This document shows positions 21,991-34,500 of a stretch of DNA of 64,000 bases, one piece after another. The notes below the pieces were generated by a model that searched no databases, was not told the origin of the DNA, and saw nothing but the letters and a program-made list of their open reading frames with translations. Position 1 is the first letter of the stretch. The number at the start of each line of letters is the position of its first letter. The stretch spans positions 12,360,720-12,424,719 of the forward strand of contig NC_048537.1 of the NCBI RefSeq assembly GCF_902806685.2, given 5' to 3'. This stretch comes from Maniola hyperantus (Eukaryota; Arthropoda; Insecta; Lepidoptera; Nymphalidae). Position numbers and translations under genes: made by a program.

Positions 21991-23155
21991 CTATTCATTG
22001 GAAACCTTAAGTGTGCCTTAAGTAAGTATAACGGGTAATGTACATATTTGTATACTTTATTTGGTTAGCAATATATTTACAATAATTTTTATGATAGTGT
22101 TTTTGCCTACATGCTACAATTCATTAAAACTATTTAGCAATAAAGACATTTATATAAATAAATAAAATAACATGTTTATTCGATATATCACACTTTCTAA
22201 TGAATTCGCAAATTGTTAAAACATGTTTTCCAAAAAAAGAACTAAAAATAGTTTTATTTTGCCATATTATTAGGAGCCAGGCGGTCACGGATGTAATAAT
22301 TACCCATTATGTTGTGTTACGTCATACAACTTCCGAACTAGCGAAAATTTTCACGCAACGTGTTAGGACTGCGCACAGGTTTCGCTGACAGGTTTCGCTG
22401 GGCTTTCCTAATGAGGGAGAGACATGTAGTTTTTCGCCAAAGTGTGTTTCTAACGCCACGGAAACCAGTCGTTTGGACATGTACTTGGGACTTTTTTCTA
22501 ATTTTCTGTTGAACAGGGAAGATGCATTCCTTTTTTTTTTTTTACACCTTTAGGTATATTTTGAGATCGCAAACTGGCCTACTAAGTAAGTATGCATTGA
22601 AATGTGAAAACCATTGCCCTGCTTGAAATGTTCGCCGTTTTAGTCATAGTAACCTATTCTCAATGAAGCAAAGTGTTTTTGATGTAAGCAAAATCACAGT
22701 TCACGACAGTTAGGGAACTTCTAAAGTTCTAACAAAACCCTATTTTTCTTTGATTTTACGTTACCATAGCTTATATTTGACATAATAATATATTGTCGAT
22801 AAAGGATCAAACCGAGAGTTCTCTCACTCTAGTTCTCTTCAGCAATTCATCCAACTTGAAAGTCAACAAGTGGAAAATTTTATCAAAAGCTTTACCCGAA
22901 CTTGTTGCTTTACTTTCTCAGTGCACCTACCGATGCATGTTAGGTATTACTTATTACTACACTGCGTTATGCCTTATTTTAAATTTCACCTTCTATTGTG
23001 AGAGGTGAAACCGGCAGAGATCCGAGGAAAGGACCAGTCGTCAGTGTTTACTCGGCTTCGGCGTCGTCCGCCTCTCTATGCCATACAAACCTCTACCTAT
23101 ACGCCTTGCACGCATTTATTGAATTAAACTATTTAATATTAAATAGTGTCACATC

Positions 23156-26100
23156 ATGTCCCTTAAAGTGACACTTGGTTTGTTCGTGATCTATCTCGCC
23201 CTTGTTAACGGTGCCAGCATTTTAGGTGAGTCTATCCTAGACCTTTTGTGTTTGGAAAGCGGTTTGATTGACTTCCTGTCAATACGTTGAATGTTTGAAT
23301 AATTAATTTATTAGAACAGGTTGATTGTTACTGATACAATTTGTATAAAGTATGATTTTTATAATGTAACGGATGCACAACAGCTTTCAGAAGAATAGTT
23401 GGGAAAGATGTACTTACTATAATTTTAATAATTATTTGGAAAACATTGTAAAATTGGTTTCATATAAAAGAAAATAATAAGACGTACCAACTTAATATTG
23501 ATTTTGTTGGCAACAAGGCTATAAGAATATTTTTAAAAATATCAATTTATTTTCTGTTCGTTACTTGATTTTGTGAGTATGTAAAGATGAATGTGTGTGT
23601 AAGTGCAACTGAGGTGAGTTGCAACAGCGCTCATCAATCGATTTTGCCGGTTAAGCAACGTTCACTCAAATCAGTAAATGGATGGGTGACCAACCTAAGA
23701 ATTTAATTTAAAATTTAGCTTTTTTCCTTCCGCAATTCTGCCAGTCCTGGTTATAATTTTTGGTATTTTTTCCTGCACAATAAGTACACGTCTTAATATT
23801 ACGTCTGAGTAATTAATTTGTATTCCGTGAGTATTTAATATCTCGTGTAGCAACTATTTGTAAACAAACTTTTTCTTCCATTCATATCCGTAAATAGAAA
23901 GTCTAAACTTTTAACGTTACAATGCTGAACGGTACTGTTATTTAACTTCAAACATCGCACGAAACGAAATATGTTACATAATCTTACAGTTCTTATAACA
24001 ATGAGTTCACTTAACTTTAAGTGGGACTGACGGACACTGTTCAAGTGAAAGTGAAATGTGAAAGCATCTCAATACCGCGAAGGCATAAAATTATTATGTA
24101 TGTATGTACCTACTAGTGGCTAGGTATGAACTGTGATAGCCTAGTGGTGAGGTAGGTCGCCTCCTAATCAGAGATCTGGGGTTCGATCCAGGGCACGCAC
24201 CTCTTCGGAGTTATGTGCGTTTTAAGTAATTAAATATCACTTGCTTTAACGGTGGAAAACATCGTGAGGAAACCTGCATGCCTGAGAGTTCTCTCAATGT
24301 TCTCAAAGGTGTGTGGATTCTGCCAATCCGCACTTGGCCAGCGTGGTAGACTATAGCCAAAACCCTTTTCACTCTCCGAGATCCGTGCTCTGTAGTGAGC
24401 TGGCGATGGGTTGATTATAAGATTTGGTGATGTTCTAATGAAGGTTTTCGAAAATGCAGGACGGAACACGTCAAAAGATTAAAGTATAAAAAGCACGCGA
24501 TGAGTGTAAAGTTTACTAAACACGTCGTCTTTAAGAGGAGACTCTCAATCACAATAAAAAGCGGTATTTTTTTAAATGAAAATTCAAAAGACAGAAAAAA
24601 TTTGCAATGGTTACAGCCTGACAAAGTTATGTTAGCAAAAATAAATATATTTGAATTGATAAGTCAGCAGCGAAAAAGAAAACGTACGTCTACTAATATC
24701 ATATCATCATAATTACTATAGATTATTTATTATTATTATGGGATCGATGGGAATCTTCTGCATTTATGTGACAAATACAGGTTTTTCTATAACAAGTGGT
24801 TCTCATGGCTTCAGTATTAGTGTACCACCTGGTATATTTTCATGTATGACGTTATTAGGGATCCGTACCTCAAAAGGAAAAACGGAACCCTTATAGGATC
24901 ACTTTGTTGTCTGTCTGTCGGTCTGTCAAGAAACTGTGGTAGGTACTTCCCGTTGACTTAGAATCATGAAATCTGGCAGGTAGGTAGGTCTTATAGCAGA
25001 CATTCGGGGAAAATCTGAAAACCGTGAATTTGTGGTTACATCACACAAAAAAAATTAAATTGTGGTCATGAACTAATAATAATTAGTATTTTCAATTTTC
25101 AAAGTAAGATAACTAAGTATATCAAGTGGGGTATCATATGAAAGGTCTTCACCTGTACATTCTAAAACAGATTTTTATTTATTTTTATGCATCATAGTTT
25201 TTGAATTATCGTGCAAAATGTCGAATAAAATATACGACTGTAGTACGGAACCCTCGTTGCGCGAGCCTGACTCGCACTTGGCCGGTTTTTTTTATCGAGA
25301 TACAACTTAGCCCTTGACTGCAATCTCTCCTGGTAGTAAGTAATGTTGCAGTCTAAGATGGAAGCGGGCTAACCTGGAAGGGATATAGCAGTTTTTATTA
25401 AACCCGTACCCAATGATATTAGAAGAAAAGACTTCTAATATCATTGCCCGTACCCCTTTGGTTCCTACACAGTATCGTACTGGAACGCTTTATCGCTTGG
25501 CGGCACGACTTATGCCGTGTACCTGTGTCTGAATGTGTAACATTTTTTTAAAGGATTTCGATGCATTTCTTTAGAGGAACTTTAATTCTAATTATAGACT
25601 TCTTGGATTGGGATGGTGACAAGAAGCTGATCGATGTACCGGAGCTCCGCAATGATCAGCCAAACAGGAACTGTTTGTGCAAAGGTCCGGCCTGCGTTTG
25701 CTGTGTGGACTTCAATATCACCTTTGTTGATCTTGGTGGGCCAGGTAAGAAGACCTATGACTTATTATCTACCTATATACAGGTTAAATTAAGCTAAGCC
25801 AATATACAGAAGCATTCCGATGGGAATCAATAAATATTTTACATATCTAAATAATATTATAATTATAAATACTTATCTATATTATAATAAACGCAGTCGT
25901 AATGTTTCTTACGCCGGCTCCATAGGTTGGCCCCAACGCTGTTCGCCCAAACCTGTGGATCGGGAAATTAGCTTTGCCAGCGTTGGGGCTAATGCTAATG
26001 CTAATGAGTACCTAGTCCTCTTTTAATTTTCAGGTTGCGTCCATATGAAATATGTGTCACCGGAAGAAGGATTTTCGGTGAACGTATCTTACGGCAAAAA

Positions 26101-27439
26101 TCTTCTACATACTTCTAAAATACAAGGTCAGTTTATTTTACTGTAAGAGTAACAGAGAAATAGAGCCAGCGCCTGCCAAACCTTCATTATTTTATAAAAG
26201 CTGAAAGTTTCTCTGCGTATTGTCCCCAACACAGGGAGGAGCGATCACCGACTATGAAGTTTGGATCATGGTGGCTTTGCGAGATAACAGGTAGTAAAGA
26301 TGTAAAAAATCTTACGTTAAAGTATAATATACTCCACCTATTGATTAATACCTAATACCTAATTCATCATCACAAATAATGACGTATTTCGTAATACAGA
26401 TGAAAGTTTTGATGACTTGACGCATTATACTAAAGAATTAGGTATAATTTTTTATTTATACTGATATTGAACCATTTTGTATACAGGAGCCAACCCAGCA
26501 CCAATATGCCTAGAGGTCTTCGGCAAATTCGCACAAGTCTGCGCCAAGTTTAACGACCTCGCTCCCACAGCAGATGGCCTTCGTGGTTGTCTTGAGCTTG
26601 AACCCAGATTACTTGGAGAAGCACAATTGGAGTTCCCGATCGGTTGCTTTAAATCCACTGCAGACGGAATGGAAATGGAGGATCCTCCCGCGGAACCAGA
26701 AGAGTAAGTATCAAGAAAAATATATCAAATCTAGTATACTAAGGAATATTAGTCGTAGTAGTAAATGCGAAAGTGTCTGCCTGTCTGTCTGTTATTGTTT
26801 GTTTTTATTGTCTGTTTTCATGGTTTACCCACCGAAATTTGTTACAAAGATAGCTTGCATTAGACATAGGGTAGGTAGTTCTTCATTCCGGAGAACCAAA
26901 CAGTTCCCATGGGAATCCCATGAATGATGGGATTTATAAAGACCTTAATCCACGCGGACTTAGTCGCAGGCATCATCTATATTCTGGAAGGTATATGTAT
27001 AAATAAAAAAAAATCTTATCACTTTAACAACAGAGATACGATTTTTTTGTTTGTGTATTTTGTGTTTTCCGTTAAGTACATTACCTATCGCTGCGTTTTA
27101 CATAACATCTATAGTATCTTAATTATTTTAATTGATTGATAGTGTTATCATATACTTGATTTGTTATTATCACAATTAATTAAAATTAATATTTCAATGT
27201 ATAATTATTATCGTTACAGGACGACAGAAGAAAACACAACCGAAGCAAGCACGTTCAATGTAGGATTCCTAACTGACTTAGTAATAACCGCTGAAAGAGG
27301 TATAGAATTCCTGAGCTACTTACTCGAGATCCCCAAGAAAACAAATGAAACTACAACGATCAAACCTGTCACCAGCACACCCGAGGATAGTTCGCAAAGA
27401 AGGGCTCCAAAAAATATCAAGCACCCCAACCAGTTGTGA
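23156..27439 (+). CDS. Gene 6: secreted DUF4773-domain protein, five exons, 248 aa
   Basis: Exons: 23156-23225, 25598-25744, 26034-26126, 26487-26703, 27220-27439, all GT-AG and in phase (747 bp with stop). Residues 1-20 are a signal peptide (MSLKVTLGLFVIYLALVNG). The domain reads CLCKGPACVCC at residues 49-59, then GCVHMKYV, NPAPICLEV, QVCAKF, GCLELE and PIGCF. An acidic link (EDPPAEPEE) leads to a Thr-rich tail. The intron between domain exons 2 and 3 falls at the same place and phase as in gene 1, so they share ancestry. It is the only plus-strand DUF4773 gene here and is divergent from gene 5. A polyadenylation signal AATAAA is at 27610-27615. Function unknown. Confidence 0.88.
24128..24422 (+). 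mobile_element. SINE family A, full length
   Basis: Complete copy in the first intron of gene 6: head with A-box-like gatagcctagtggtgagg and B-box-like ggggttcgatccagggc, body gaaacctgcatgcctgagag, and tail gcgatgggttgattat. Confidence 0.85.
24855..25290 (+). mobile_element. Interspersed repeat family D, ~430 bp
   Basis: Begins gggatccgtacctcaaaagg and ends gcctgactcgcacttggccg. It carries a CTGT tetranucleotide run near its start. The same element occurs at 36625-37075 (+) and 38975-39405 (-). It lies in the first intron of gene 6. Its class was not determined. Confidence 0.8.
25305..25515 (+). mobile_element. Family F SINE body with a 36-bp palindrome inserted
   Basis: Carries cccttgactgcaatctctcc, gcagtctaagatggaagcgg and the later part aacgctttatcgcttggcgg. 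The body is interrupted at 25411-25446 by a palindrome flanked by a duplicated CCCGTACC. Confidence 0.7.
25411..25446. mobile_element. 36-bp perfect palindrome with 8-bp target duplication
   Basis: 15-bp arms (CAATGATATTAGAAG and its exact reverse complement) around AAAAGA. CCCGTACC stands on both sides (25403-25410 and 25447-25454), and family F copies elsewhere have it once. An 8-bp duplication fits a hAT-type insertion. Confidence 0.85.
26150..26285 (+). mobile_element. Short interspersed repeat, also at 52740-52860
   Basis: The block with cattattttataaaagctga, gtttctctgcgtattgtccc is the reverse complement of sequence at about 52790-52845. It lies in the third intron of gene 6. Confidence 0.55.
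26748..26965 (+). mobile_element. Interspersed repeat family C copy
   Basis: Contains aaatgcgaaagtgtctgcct and ttaatccacgcggacttagtc. Last intron of gene 6. Confidence 0.65.
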
Positions 27440-27609
27440 TAGTTCCTATTCCTAAATAGTACCTATAGGTTTAAGTACAAAGGGCATAATTCGTAGCTTG
27501 CCATCGTGTTATGCTCTCGTTTGAAAAAAGTAGGCGCTGAATCTTCTCCTATTTATTTGCTTTAATAATGATCTAGTTGTACACGTATATATATTGTTAA
27601 GTGTTGATT

Positions 27610-27615
27610 AATAAA
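27610..27615 (+). terminator. Polyadenylation signal of gene 6
   Basis: AATAAA 171 bases after the stop codon of gene 6. Confidence 0.6.
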
Positions 27616-28042
27616 TTACTTAGTATAGCGAGTTTGTGTGAATATGTATTAAAGTAGGTAGTCCAAAATATTCATTACCCCTAAATGTCAAGGCAAAGAG
27701 AAAGCACGGCGGCCTATTTTTAACCAACTTCCAAAAAGGAGGTGGTTCTCAATTCGGCCCTTTTTTATGTATGTACACCGATTATTTCGAGGTTTCTGGA
27801 CCGATTTTGCAATATTTCATTTTTAATCAACAGTAGAAGTTTCCGTGGTGGTTCCATAAAAAATTCTGGATCCAACTTCTTAATTCTGATGATGCAGAGT
27901 TACTACCCGCCTAAGTTATCAAGATTCTAAGTTTCTGATGTGCCTCGACGCTAGAATGAAAACGTTTTGAATAATATACTCGACTTATTCGGTGAAATAA
28001 ATACACGAGCAAGTCAAGATTTATTTACAAGAAATAAATTTT

Positions 28043-30533
28043 CTATCCCAGTGAAAATGGCGGAGCAGCGTTTGTCTCCAGCAGGAATACTCCAGTTTCC
28101 CTAAAATAATAAATACTTAAGTATGAAATACTTTTAGAAGCATTTTTTAAAGATAAGACGTGAACTTGTAAGACAAAATTTAAATTTAAAAGAATACCTA
28201 ACCTACCCAGTTTTCGGAATCAGTCCACCCATTCTCGAGGTTCTCGGTCCAGAGCACATCATCAAAACAGCAGCATAGTAGTTAATACACTGCCTTCCAG
28301 TAAAACCTCCTGATGTGACCGACTCTGCCATATAGAAGAACGCTCTAGCGTGATCACAGGCATTAGAGTCACAGCCAGGCATTGATATGCCTCCATTGGG
28401 GTAAAAGTCCATGTGCCCTAAGTCAGCAATATATCCGTACATGCCATAGTTCGTGTGAATAACTTCGGTATACTGCCCGTCAGTGCGACGGAACTTGTTG
28501 ATATTGGTCGCCCAACCAATTAAAGCAGGATCAAGACCTGTAAGATAAAAACGTAAAATAAACAATAATAGCAACATCAGTAAAATACTATTTATCAATT
28601 TTCTAATCATCAAGTTTTTTATGCAAGTAATTTTTCTCTAACAATAATTCATAGAGGCACCTACTTGACAAAAAAATGTGCCGGATATTCCTAAACCAAT
28701 TTTAACGAAATTTTGTATAGATATAGATTGCATTCGACATCCCGCAGATGGGCATAGGCCACTTATTTCCGAAAATCGAAAAGTTCCCACAGTATTTTTA
28801 AAATCCTAAATCCACACGAACGAAGTCGCGGGCATTAGGTACTTATCTAGTAATAAGTCATAAACATGGTACTCGTGTAATTGGATTTTGTATTCTTGTT
28901 GTTACGAAACAGAAGTCTTATTTTATACAGAGTACTTAGTTGAATCTTTCATTAGAACATTTTCATTTACATCCATTATTGTCACACTTACTAGTAATAT
29001 AGGGCACTCGTCCCTGCAGATTTCTTCCAACAACGCCAGCCTGATGTCCACCAAGTCCATGACCAATTATATGGTACTGAGTAAGACTAGAACCAGATTG
29101 TTGGTTCAACCAATTGACAAACCGAGCTACAGCTGCACCGGACCGTACAGTGTTTTCATTTGCCTCTCTATACCTGATAGCATTAGCTCCTCTACTCCAA
29201 TCAACCACAATCACGTTCAGGTCTTCAGCTCTCAACAAAGCTGGAAAAGAAAATTTTACTTGATTGAAACTGAAATGCGTAGATTTTTTGGGACACAGCG
29301 TCATTATTAAATTTAAAAATTTAAAAAAAAATTGGTTTGTAAAACTAATAGAAGTTTTAGTAGGTACGGCAAGAGTTAAAAACATATGAGTACAATTATT
29401 TACCTATACACATATAAGAAATTAATGTCTCTTACCCGGTACAAGTACAGTACTGAAATTGGAAGTTGCTGAATCCATCCATCCATGGATAAGAATAATC
29501 GTTCTTCTATTGCGATTGTAGTTAGATCTTGAAAGAAGGACTGCATTATTGATGAGCAAAGGTTGACTAACAGTCGGGTTAGCTCTGAAATAAATATGTG
29601 GTTTCTATAGTTTACCTACATAATTTATGTTCCATAGATTTTTCATAATTTTCTTACCGGTTGGAGGTCGGGTCGGTCAAACCATTTCGTGCCCGGAAAA
29701 GGTAGGTACTGAGTTAAAGTTCAGAATTTTTTTTACAGTTTCGTTCCTTTGAGACGTAGGTACTGTATTAGGAAAGGATTTTTGGAAACTCACCCTAGGG
29801 GATTAAATAGGGGACGAAGATTTGTAAGAAAATCTGTAATTTTTGAAAATGCATGAAAATTGATAATTGGGTTTTGGGTTAAAAATTAAGTAACTATTTT
29901 TGAAAATTTCACCACCAAAGGGATTAGTTAGGGGAAGAAAAATGCAAAACATATAAGTACCTTGTGAATAAATGGTATACATTAGACAAGTCTGGGTTGT
30001 ATCTGGCTATGTTCAACAGATCTCCGAGAGTCAGCCACAAGTCAGCTAGGTGAAGCGCTCCATTTGAATCATGTGCATATTGATATCGAGGTCCATCGTG
30101 GTTCCTTAGAATTATATCTGACGGTAAGGCTACAAAAATACGTAGATAAGTACTACTTATGCGAATATCTTACAAAATTATTTGCCTACGCCATGCTAGG
30201 TATGTTCCTTTCTAATCATGTTTTTACTAGCTACCTGTAGTTAGCGACAGGTCGACATGGCAATCAAGGTATGAGGCGGGGGGACGCCCCACACACCCGC
30301 ATGTAACCCACGCTATCCCGACCGGTTTAGCGCGGAGGCTGTGCTGGTGTGCGGGGCGTCCCCGCCCCGATTGCAATGTCGACCTGTCGCGAACTATATA
30401 CATATAGATAGTTCTACGTAGATATATATATATATATATGTACTTAGATAACAATTCTGTATTTGACAATATAAGATTAAAACTTACCAGAACTAAAGCC
30501 CAAGCACAAAATACAAGAAAATATTTTTAACAT
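28043..30533 (-). CDS. Gene 7: secreted lipase-like protein with Gly in place of the nucleophile, 333 aa
   Basis: Exons on the minus strand: 30488-30533, 29961-30129, 29436-29584, 28992-29240, 28207-28537, 28043-28100 (1002 bp with stop, all in phase). Residues 1-15 are a signal peptide (MLKIFSCILCLGFSS). The Lipase family (PF00151) core has IHGW, VVDW, then IIGHGLGGH. Residue 183 is Gly where family enzymes have the nucleophilic Ser of GxSxG. Asp207 (SLDPAL) and His267 (ACDHARAF) of the triad remain, and the 183-207 spacing of 24 equals that of pancreatic lipase. The C-terminus (PPFSLG) lacks WPF and there is no PLAT domain. Probably no hydrolase activity; a binding, yolk-like or decoy role is possible but not shown. 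Confidence 0.88.
28690..28850 (+). mobile_element. Interspersed repeat family C fragment
   Basis: Contains aatcgaaaagttcccacag and aaatccacacgaacgaagtc. Intron of gene 7. Confidence 0.6.
30238..30396. mobile_element. GC-rich MITE (family E), complete
   Basis: Terminal inverted repeats of about 27 bp: TAGTTAGCGACAGGTCGACA at the left and TAGTTCGCGACAGGTCGACA on the opposite strand at the right. The core is strikingly GC rich (ggcggggggacgcccc, gcggggcgtccccgcccc) in an AT-rich region. Other copies are at 41171-41330 and 43354-43560. It sits in intron 1 of gene 7. Confidence 0.8.
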
Positions 30534-30814
30534 TTTCACAACACGTAGGTACCTACTTATCGACTTATAAATTATGACTCCTTGATTAAAAGTTATTATT
30601 CAATAAAAAAATACTGATAAAGTCTAATCCCACTAATCGGTAAATGTTTTTTTATCGTAATTATCCTATTCAATTATACCTACCACATTTTATAATATAC
30701 GTCAGACTTCCTTGTCATCAAGAAATCCCCGGCCCTGAAGTCCGGGTCAGTAGAAAAATGGGTGTTTTTTTTTCTGTCAAGAAATTCTCAGTAGCCAAAA
30801 TAGAAAAATTGACT

Positions 30815-31035
30815 GTTTAACATCTACGTGGCGATGACCGTTGGAGCCTGATCGTCCTTGATTGGGGACCACGCTTAAGCAAGCGTAGTGTGGGACGCCT
30901 TCCAGCACGATGGACCGACGATATAAAGAGGCCGGAAGTGGCTGGATGAGGAAAGCTGAGGACCGGGTGTGGTGGCGCTCTTTAGGGTAGGCCTATGTCC
31001 AACAGTTTACATCCACAGGCTGATAATAATGATGA
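30815..31035 (+). mobile_element. Degenerate 3' end of a non-LTR retrotransposon
   Basis: Translating with one frameshift gives DWGPRLSKRSVGRLPARW, TDDI and SGWMRKAEDRVWWRSLG. This is the conserved C-terminal part of many insect LINE reverse transcriptases (RWxDDI, DRxxWRxL). It ends with gtaggcctatgtccaacagt and a GATAATAATGATGATGA tail. No longer coding. Confidence 0.75.
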
Positions 31036-31463
31036 TGACATCTACATGACTTTACACCTCGAGACTTGGAGAGCAGCATTAAGCCGTTGGTGGTGACTCC
31101 TGCACCAGATCTGGCTTTGGTGCTGTTATATTGTTACACACTTGCATAGTCAATGAGAGGGGGGAAAAGAGAATGCACCTGTGCTCGCGCACACTCCTGT
31201 GCACCAAACACAGGATGTATCCCCTGCGTAAGCGGTCAGGAGAACAATATTACTCAATCCTTAATTACCACATTTTCTTGATAAAAATATACCTAAGTAT
31301 CTAGTAGACTTATTATTTTCATCAGAATATTAATATTGTCATCAACCTCCTCGTCCGTCATCTCAACAGAAACGTTTACTTACTGTCTTTGCAAGGATGT
31401 AAAACCCACAAACCACGATTTTGTGCTTCTACAATAATAATAAATGATTAATTTGATATAAAA

Positions 31464-31469
31464 GTCTTT
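31464..31469 (-). terminator. Polyadenylation signal of gene 8
   Basis: AATAAA on the minus strand about 50 bases after the stop codon of gene 8. Position may be off by one or two bases. Confidence 0.55.
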
Positions 31470-31518
31470 ATTGGTTCGATAAAAGAAGGAACTCTTCAAA
31501 ATATTTTATCCTCTCAGT

Positions 31519-34500
31519 TTAGTCTCTGGCAAATGGTGGTGTGATGTTAGTAACGAACGAGTAGATCCCGCTTACACTGTAAAGATAGAAATGTATCAAT
31601 ATTTATTATCAGTTATTATCACCATAACATAATACTATCTAACAAATTCGACAATTGACAATCAAAAAGTGTACAATGGTTCTCAATTTACCTAAATGAT
31701 TTGACTTTGACTGTGCTTTGCAGCAATGTATTTCATAGTGGGAGAGAGCTGGCGAATCACAGGTACCTAATTGCGATCGTCACACTATAGCTGTCAAACT
31801 ACAGCGGTAGGCCCCCAGAGTGATTTTTCTGATGAGGATCAGCCGCCGCTAGTTATCTCTCTAGGCTAGTCAACAGTTTTACCAGCTGGCAATGTTGACT
31901 AACGTTGCTTAGGAAACGGCTCAAACTCAATAGCTCAACCGGTATAGGAGTGGACTGAAAACCGAAAGGTCGACGGTTCAAACCCCGCCCGTTGCACTAT
32001 TGTCAAAGTACGTAAGTACGAAGTATTGAAGTCTGTGAAAGCCAGACTAATATTCAAACCATTCACATACGACGAATAGAGGGCCGCTCGAAACACCCGG
32101 GAGGCTCACTCGGGTGTTTCGATCGGCCATTCAATACCATTTAAACTCAACTAATCTAAATGGAAGTTTTAACCGTTTTCTTATTACAATGATAACCACT
32201 TACGATGATTTAAATAATAGGTATATATTTTTAGTCACTTAGTTCAATATTGTACTTACTTAGATTTTTCTAGATTTCCTCCAAAGACGGCATCGCGTTC
32301 ACCATCACAACCCAAATTTGTAGCCTCTTCAAAAGAGTTGCATGCAGTGCCAATAAATCTGGCTGCATTAGAATTAGGAATGTCCGCGCGAAGAGACTCT
32401 GCATAATACACGTAGGCGTAAGTATGAGAGCAGGAAACAACGGTACCACAGCCAGTTTGCCAGGAACCACCGTTGGGATAGAAGTCGATGTCGCCGAGAG
32501 GTTTGTCATAGCCATAATGACCAGCGGTGGTGTGGATAACTTCTACAAGCTGAGCATCGTTTTTGGTCAGCTTGTGAATGTTGTGAGACCAACCGGGCAG
32601 AGAGGGATCGAGAGCTGAAATAAACGTAAATGTGAATTTATTTATTCATACTATTATAATGAAAACCACTTTGATATACTTTAGAAGGCTTTTATTCACT
32701 GCTCACATAGTAATTCTTAGTTATGTCAGCACAAGACCAAACTACTCTTTTCACGCGCCATTTCAGCGTGACGTTTCCCATAGATTCGCTACTCCGCAGA
32801 GCACGCCATAGATAATACAATCGACTATTTTTTATCCGTCTAACAATACATACGTTAAAATTTTAAGAATTTATGAAGGCAAGAGTTCCAGAGTAATTAG
32901 CGCCCCGAACACGGAACAATCATGAAAAACACAGAGGTTAAGTTGATTTTTTTGAAATAATATGACCCTATCTGAACTAATTAGACCCAATTCACCCAAC
33001 AGCACTCACCGACTTAGTCCGACACAACGACACTTTTATCAGATCTGAAGTCAGTATTTTATATTATTTCTCATCTACTACTATGTTTTCTCACTATAAC
33101 ATAATTATAGGTCATTGTATACTATATTTACCAATAATATGAGGTATAGTTCCAGTTGTACTCCTGGCAGCGATACCAGCAGCGTGACCGCCAAGACCAA
33201 CGCCAACGATGCGGATGTTAGCGGTGCTGTAACCGAAGTCGTTTTCTAGGAGATTCACGAACTGTGCGACAACTGCACCCACTTGGGGCACGTTGGCGAG
33301 GCCTGGAGTGTAGGAGGAGGCACCAGGCCTCCAGTCAACGGCGAGCACGTTTAAGTCTTCCACGGCGAGATACGCTTGAATCAGAACACAATACAACATA
33401 ATTATTATTATGCACATGTTTTACCGGGCACTGCGTTCACTTAATAGGTACGTATAATCAGTACCCTTATTATAAATGTGAAAGTGTATTCGTTTGTTGG
33501 TTTGTCCTTCAATAACGTCGCAACGGTGCAACGGATTGACGTGATTTGACGTTGCATGGGTATGGGCATAAAGACCTGGAGAGTGACATAGGCTACTTTT
33601 TATCCCGGAAGATCATAGAGTTCCCAGGGGATTTTTGAAAAACCTAATTTCATGCGGACGAAGTCGCGGGAATCAGCTAGTAAAACTATAAAAATTAGCA
33701 TAATAGCAAATAGATATGAGGTAGGTAGGTACTAGGTAGGTACGTAATAAATGTAATTTAGAGGGTAGTTAAGAAAAATTTGCAGCTCAACGTTTAACAT
33801 CGTGACATCGCTGCCAGCGAAACCGGTTGCAGTGATCCATTGAATGAATTAAACATTTTAAAAGAACAACCGTCGAATTTCTTGCTAGTTCTTCTTGGTA
33901 GAAATGGCATTCCGAAGCACTTGCGGTGATTCTTTTGACGATTCAAAGTAAAAATTTATTTGAATTCTAAAAATCCTTCTCTATTCTTTCTATTTATCGC
34001 ATTAAAAAAATACCAGGAACGAGATGAGCATTGAAGTTTCCAGCAACGCCGTCTCCATAGCTGTGGATTGTGATGACAGTACGGCGGTTGTAGTTGAACG
34101 CTGAAGCCAAGATGGACGCCTGAGAAGGAAGTAGCGGCTGACTTTGTGTAGGGTTGTCCCTGAAAGAATAGGTATTTTGACTCTTACTTTTCATATTCTG
34201 TTGTTTCATACTTTAGAGCTGTCTTTTGATAACGGCTTAAACTCAATTTTAGTTTTTCAGACATACGGTTGAAATTAGTAAAACTTAAAATGGCGGCCAT
34301 TAGGTAGTCTTAATTTTAAAAGAATGTTCAACACCTATAATTATTATACGTATTAAGATTATATCTGCACATTTTTAATGACAGATTGAAAGCTAAAAAT
34401 AAATACTATCTAAGATTACACAGCGGAAATACCTATCAATAATTAAGATGCATTTGATATAATTTCGTACACAAATAGTGGTATTTATATCAAAATTTAT

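Larger units (their letters stand above)
17993..23155. other. Long spacer between divergent genes 5 and 6
   Basis: No coding exon was found. It holds a candidate 5' untranslated exon of gene 5 (19057 to about 19180), repeat family B copies (18185-18395, 21825-21990), a family A SINE (19972-20240) and AT-rich unique DNA. Genes 5 and 6 point away from each other, so both promoters should lie here. Confidence 0.6.

Noticed and set aside
22200..23008. Open frames of 62 and 71 residues upstream of gene 6
   Set aside because: No splice sites, signal peptide or family similarity; AT-rich spacer.
28888..29310. 140-residue plus-strand frame
   Set aside because: Antisense shadow of exon 4 of gene 7.
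32270..32515. 81-residue open frame on the minus strand
   Set aside because: It is another frame of the true exon 5 of gene 8 (32260-32614), which carries EVIHTT, DFYPNGG and the His motif.
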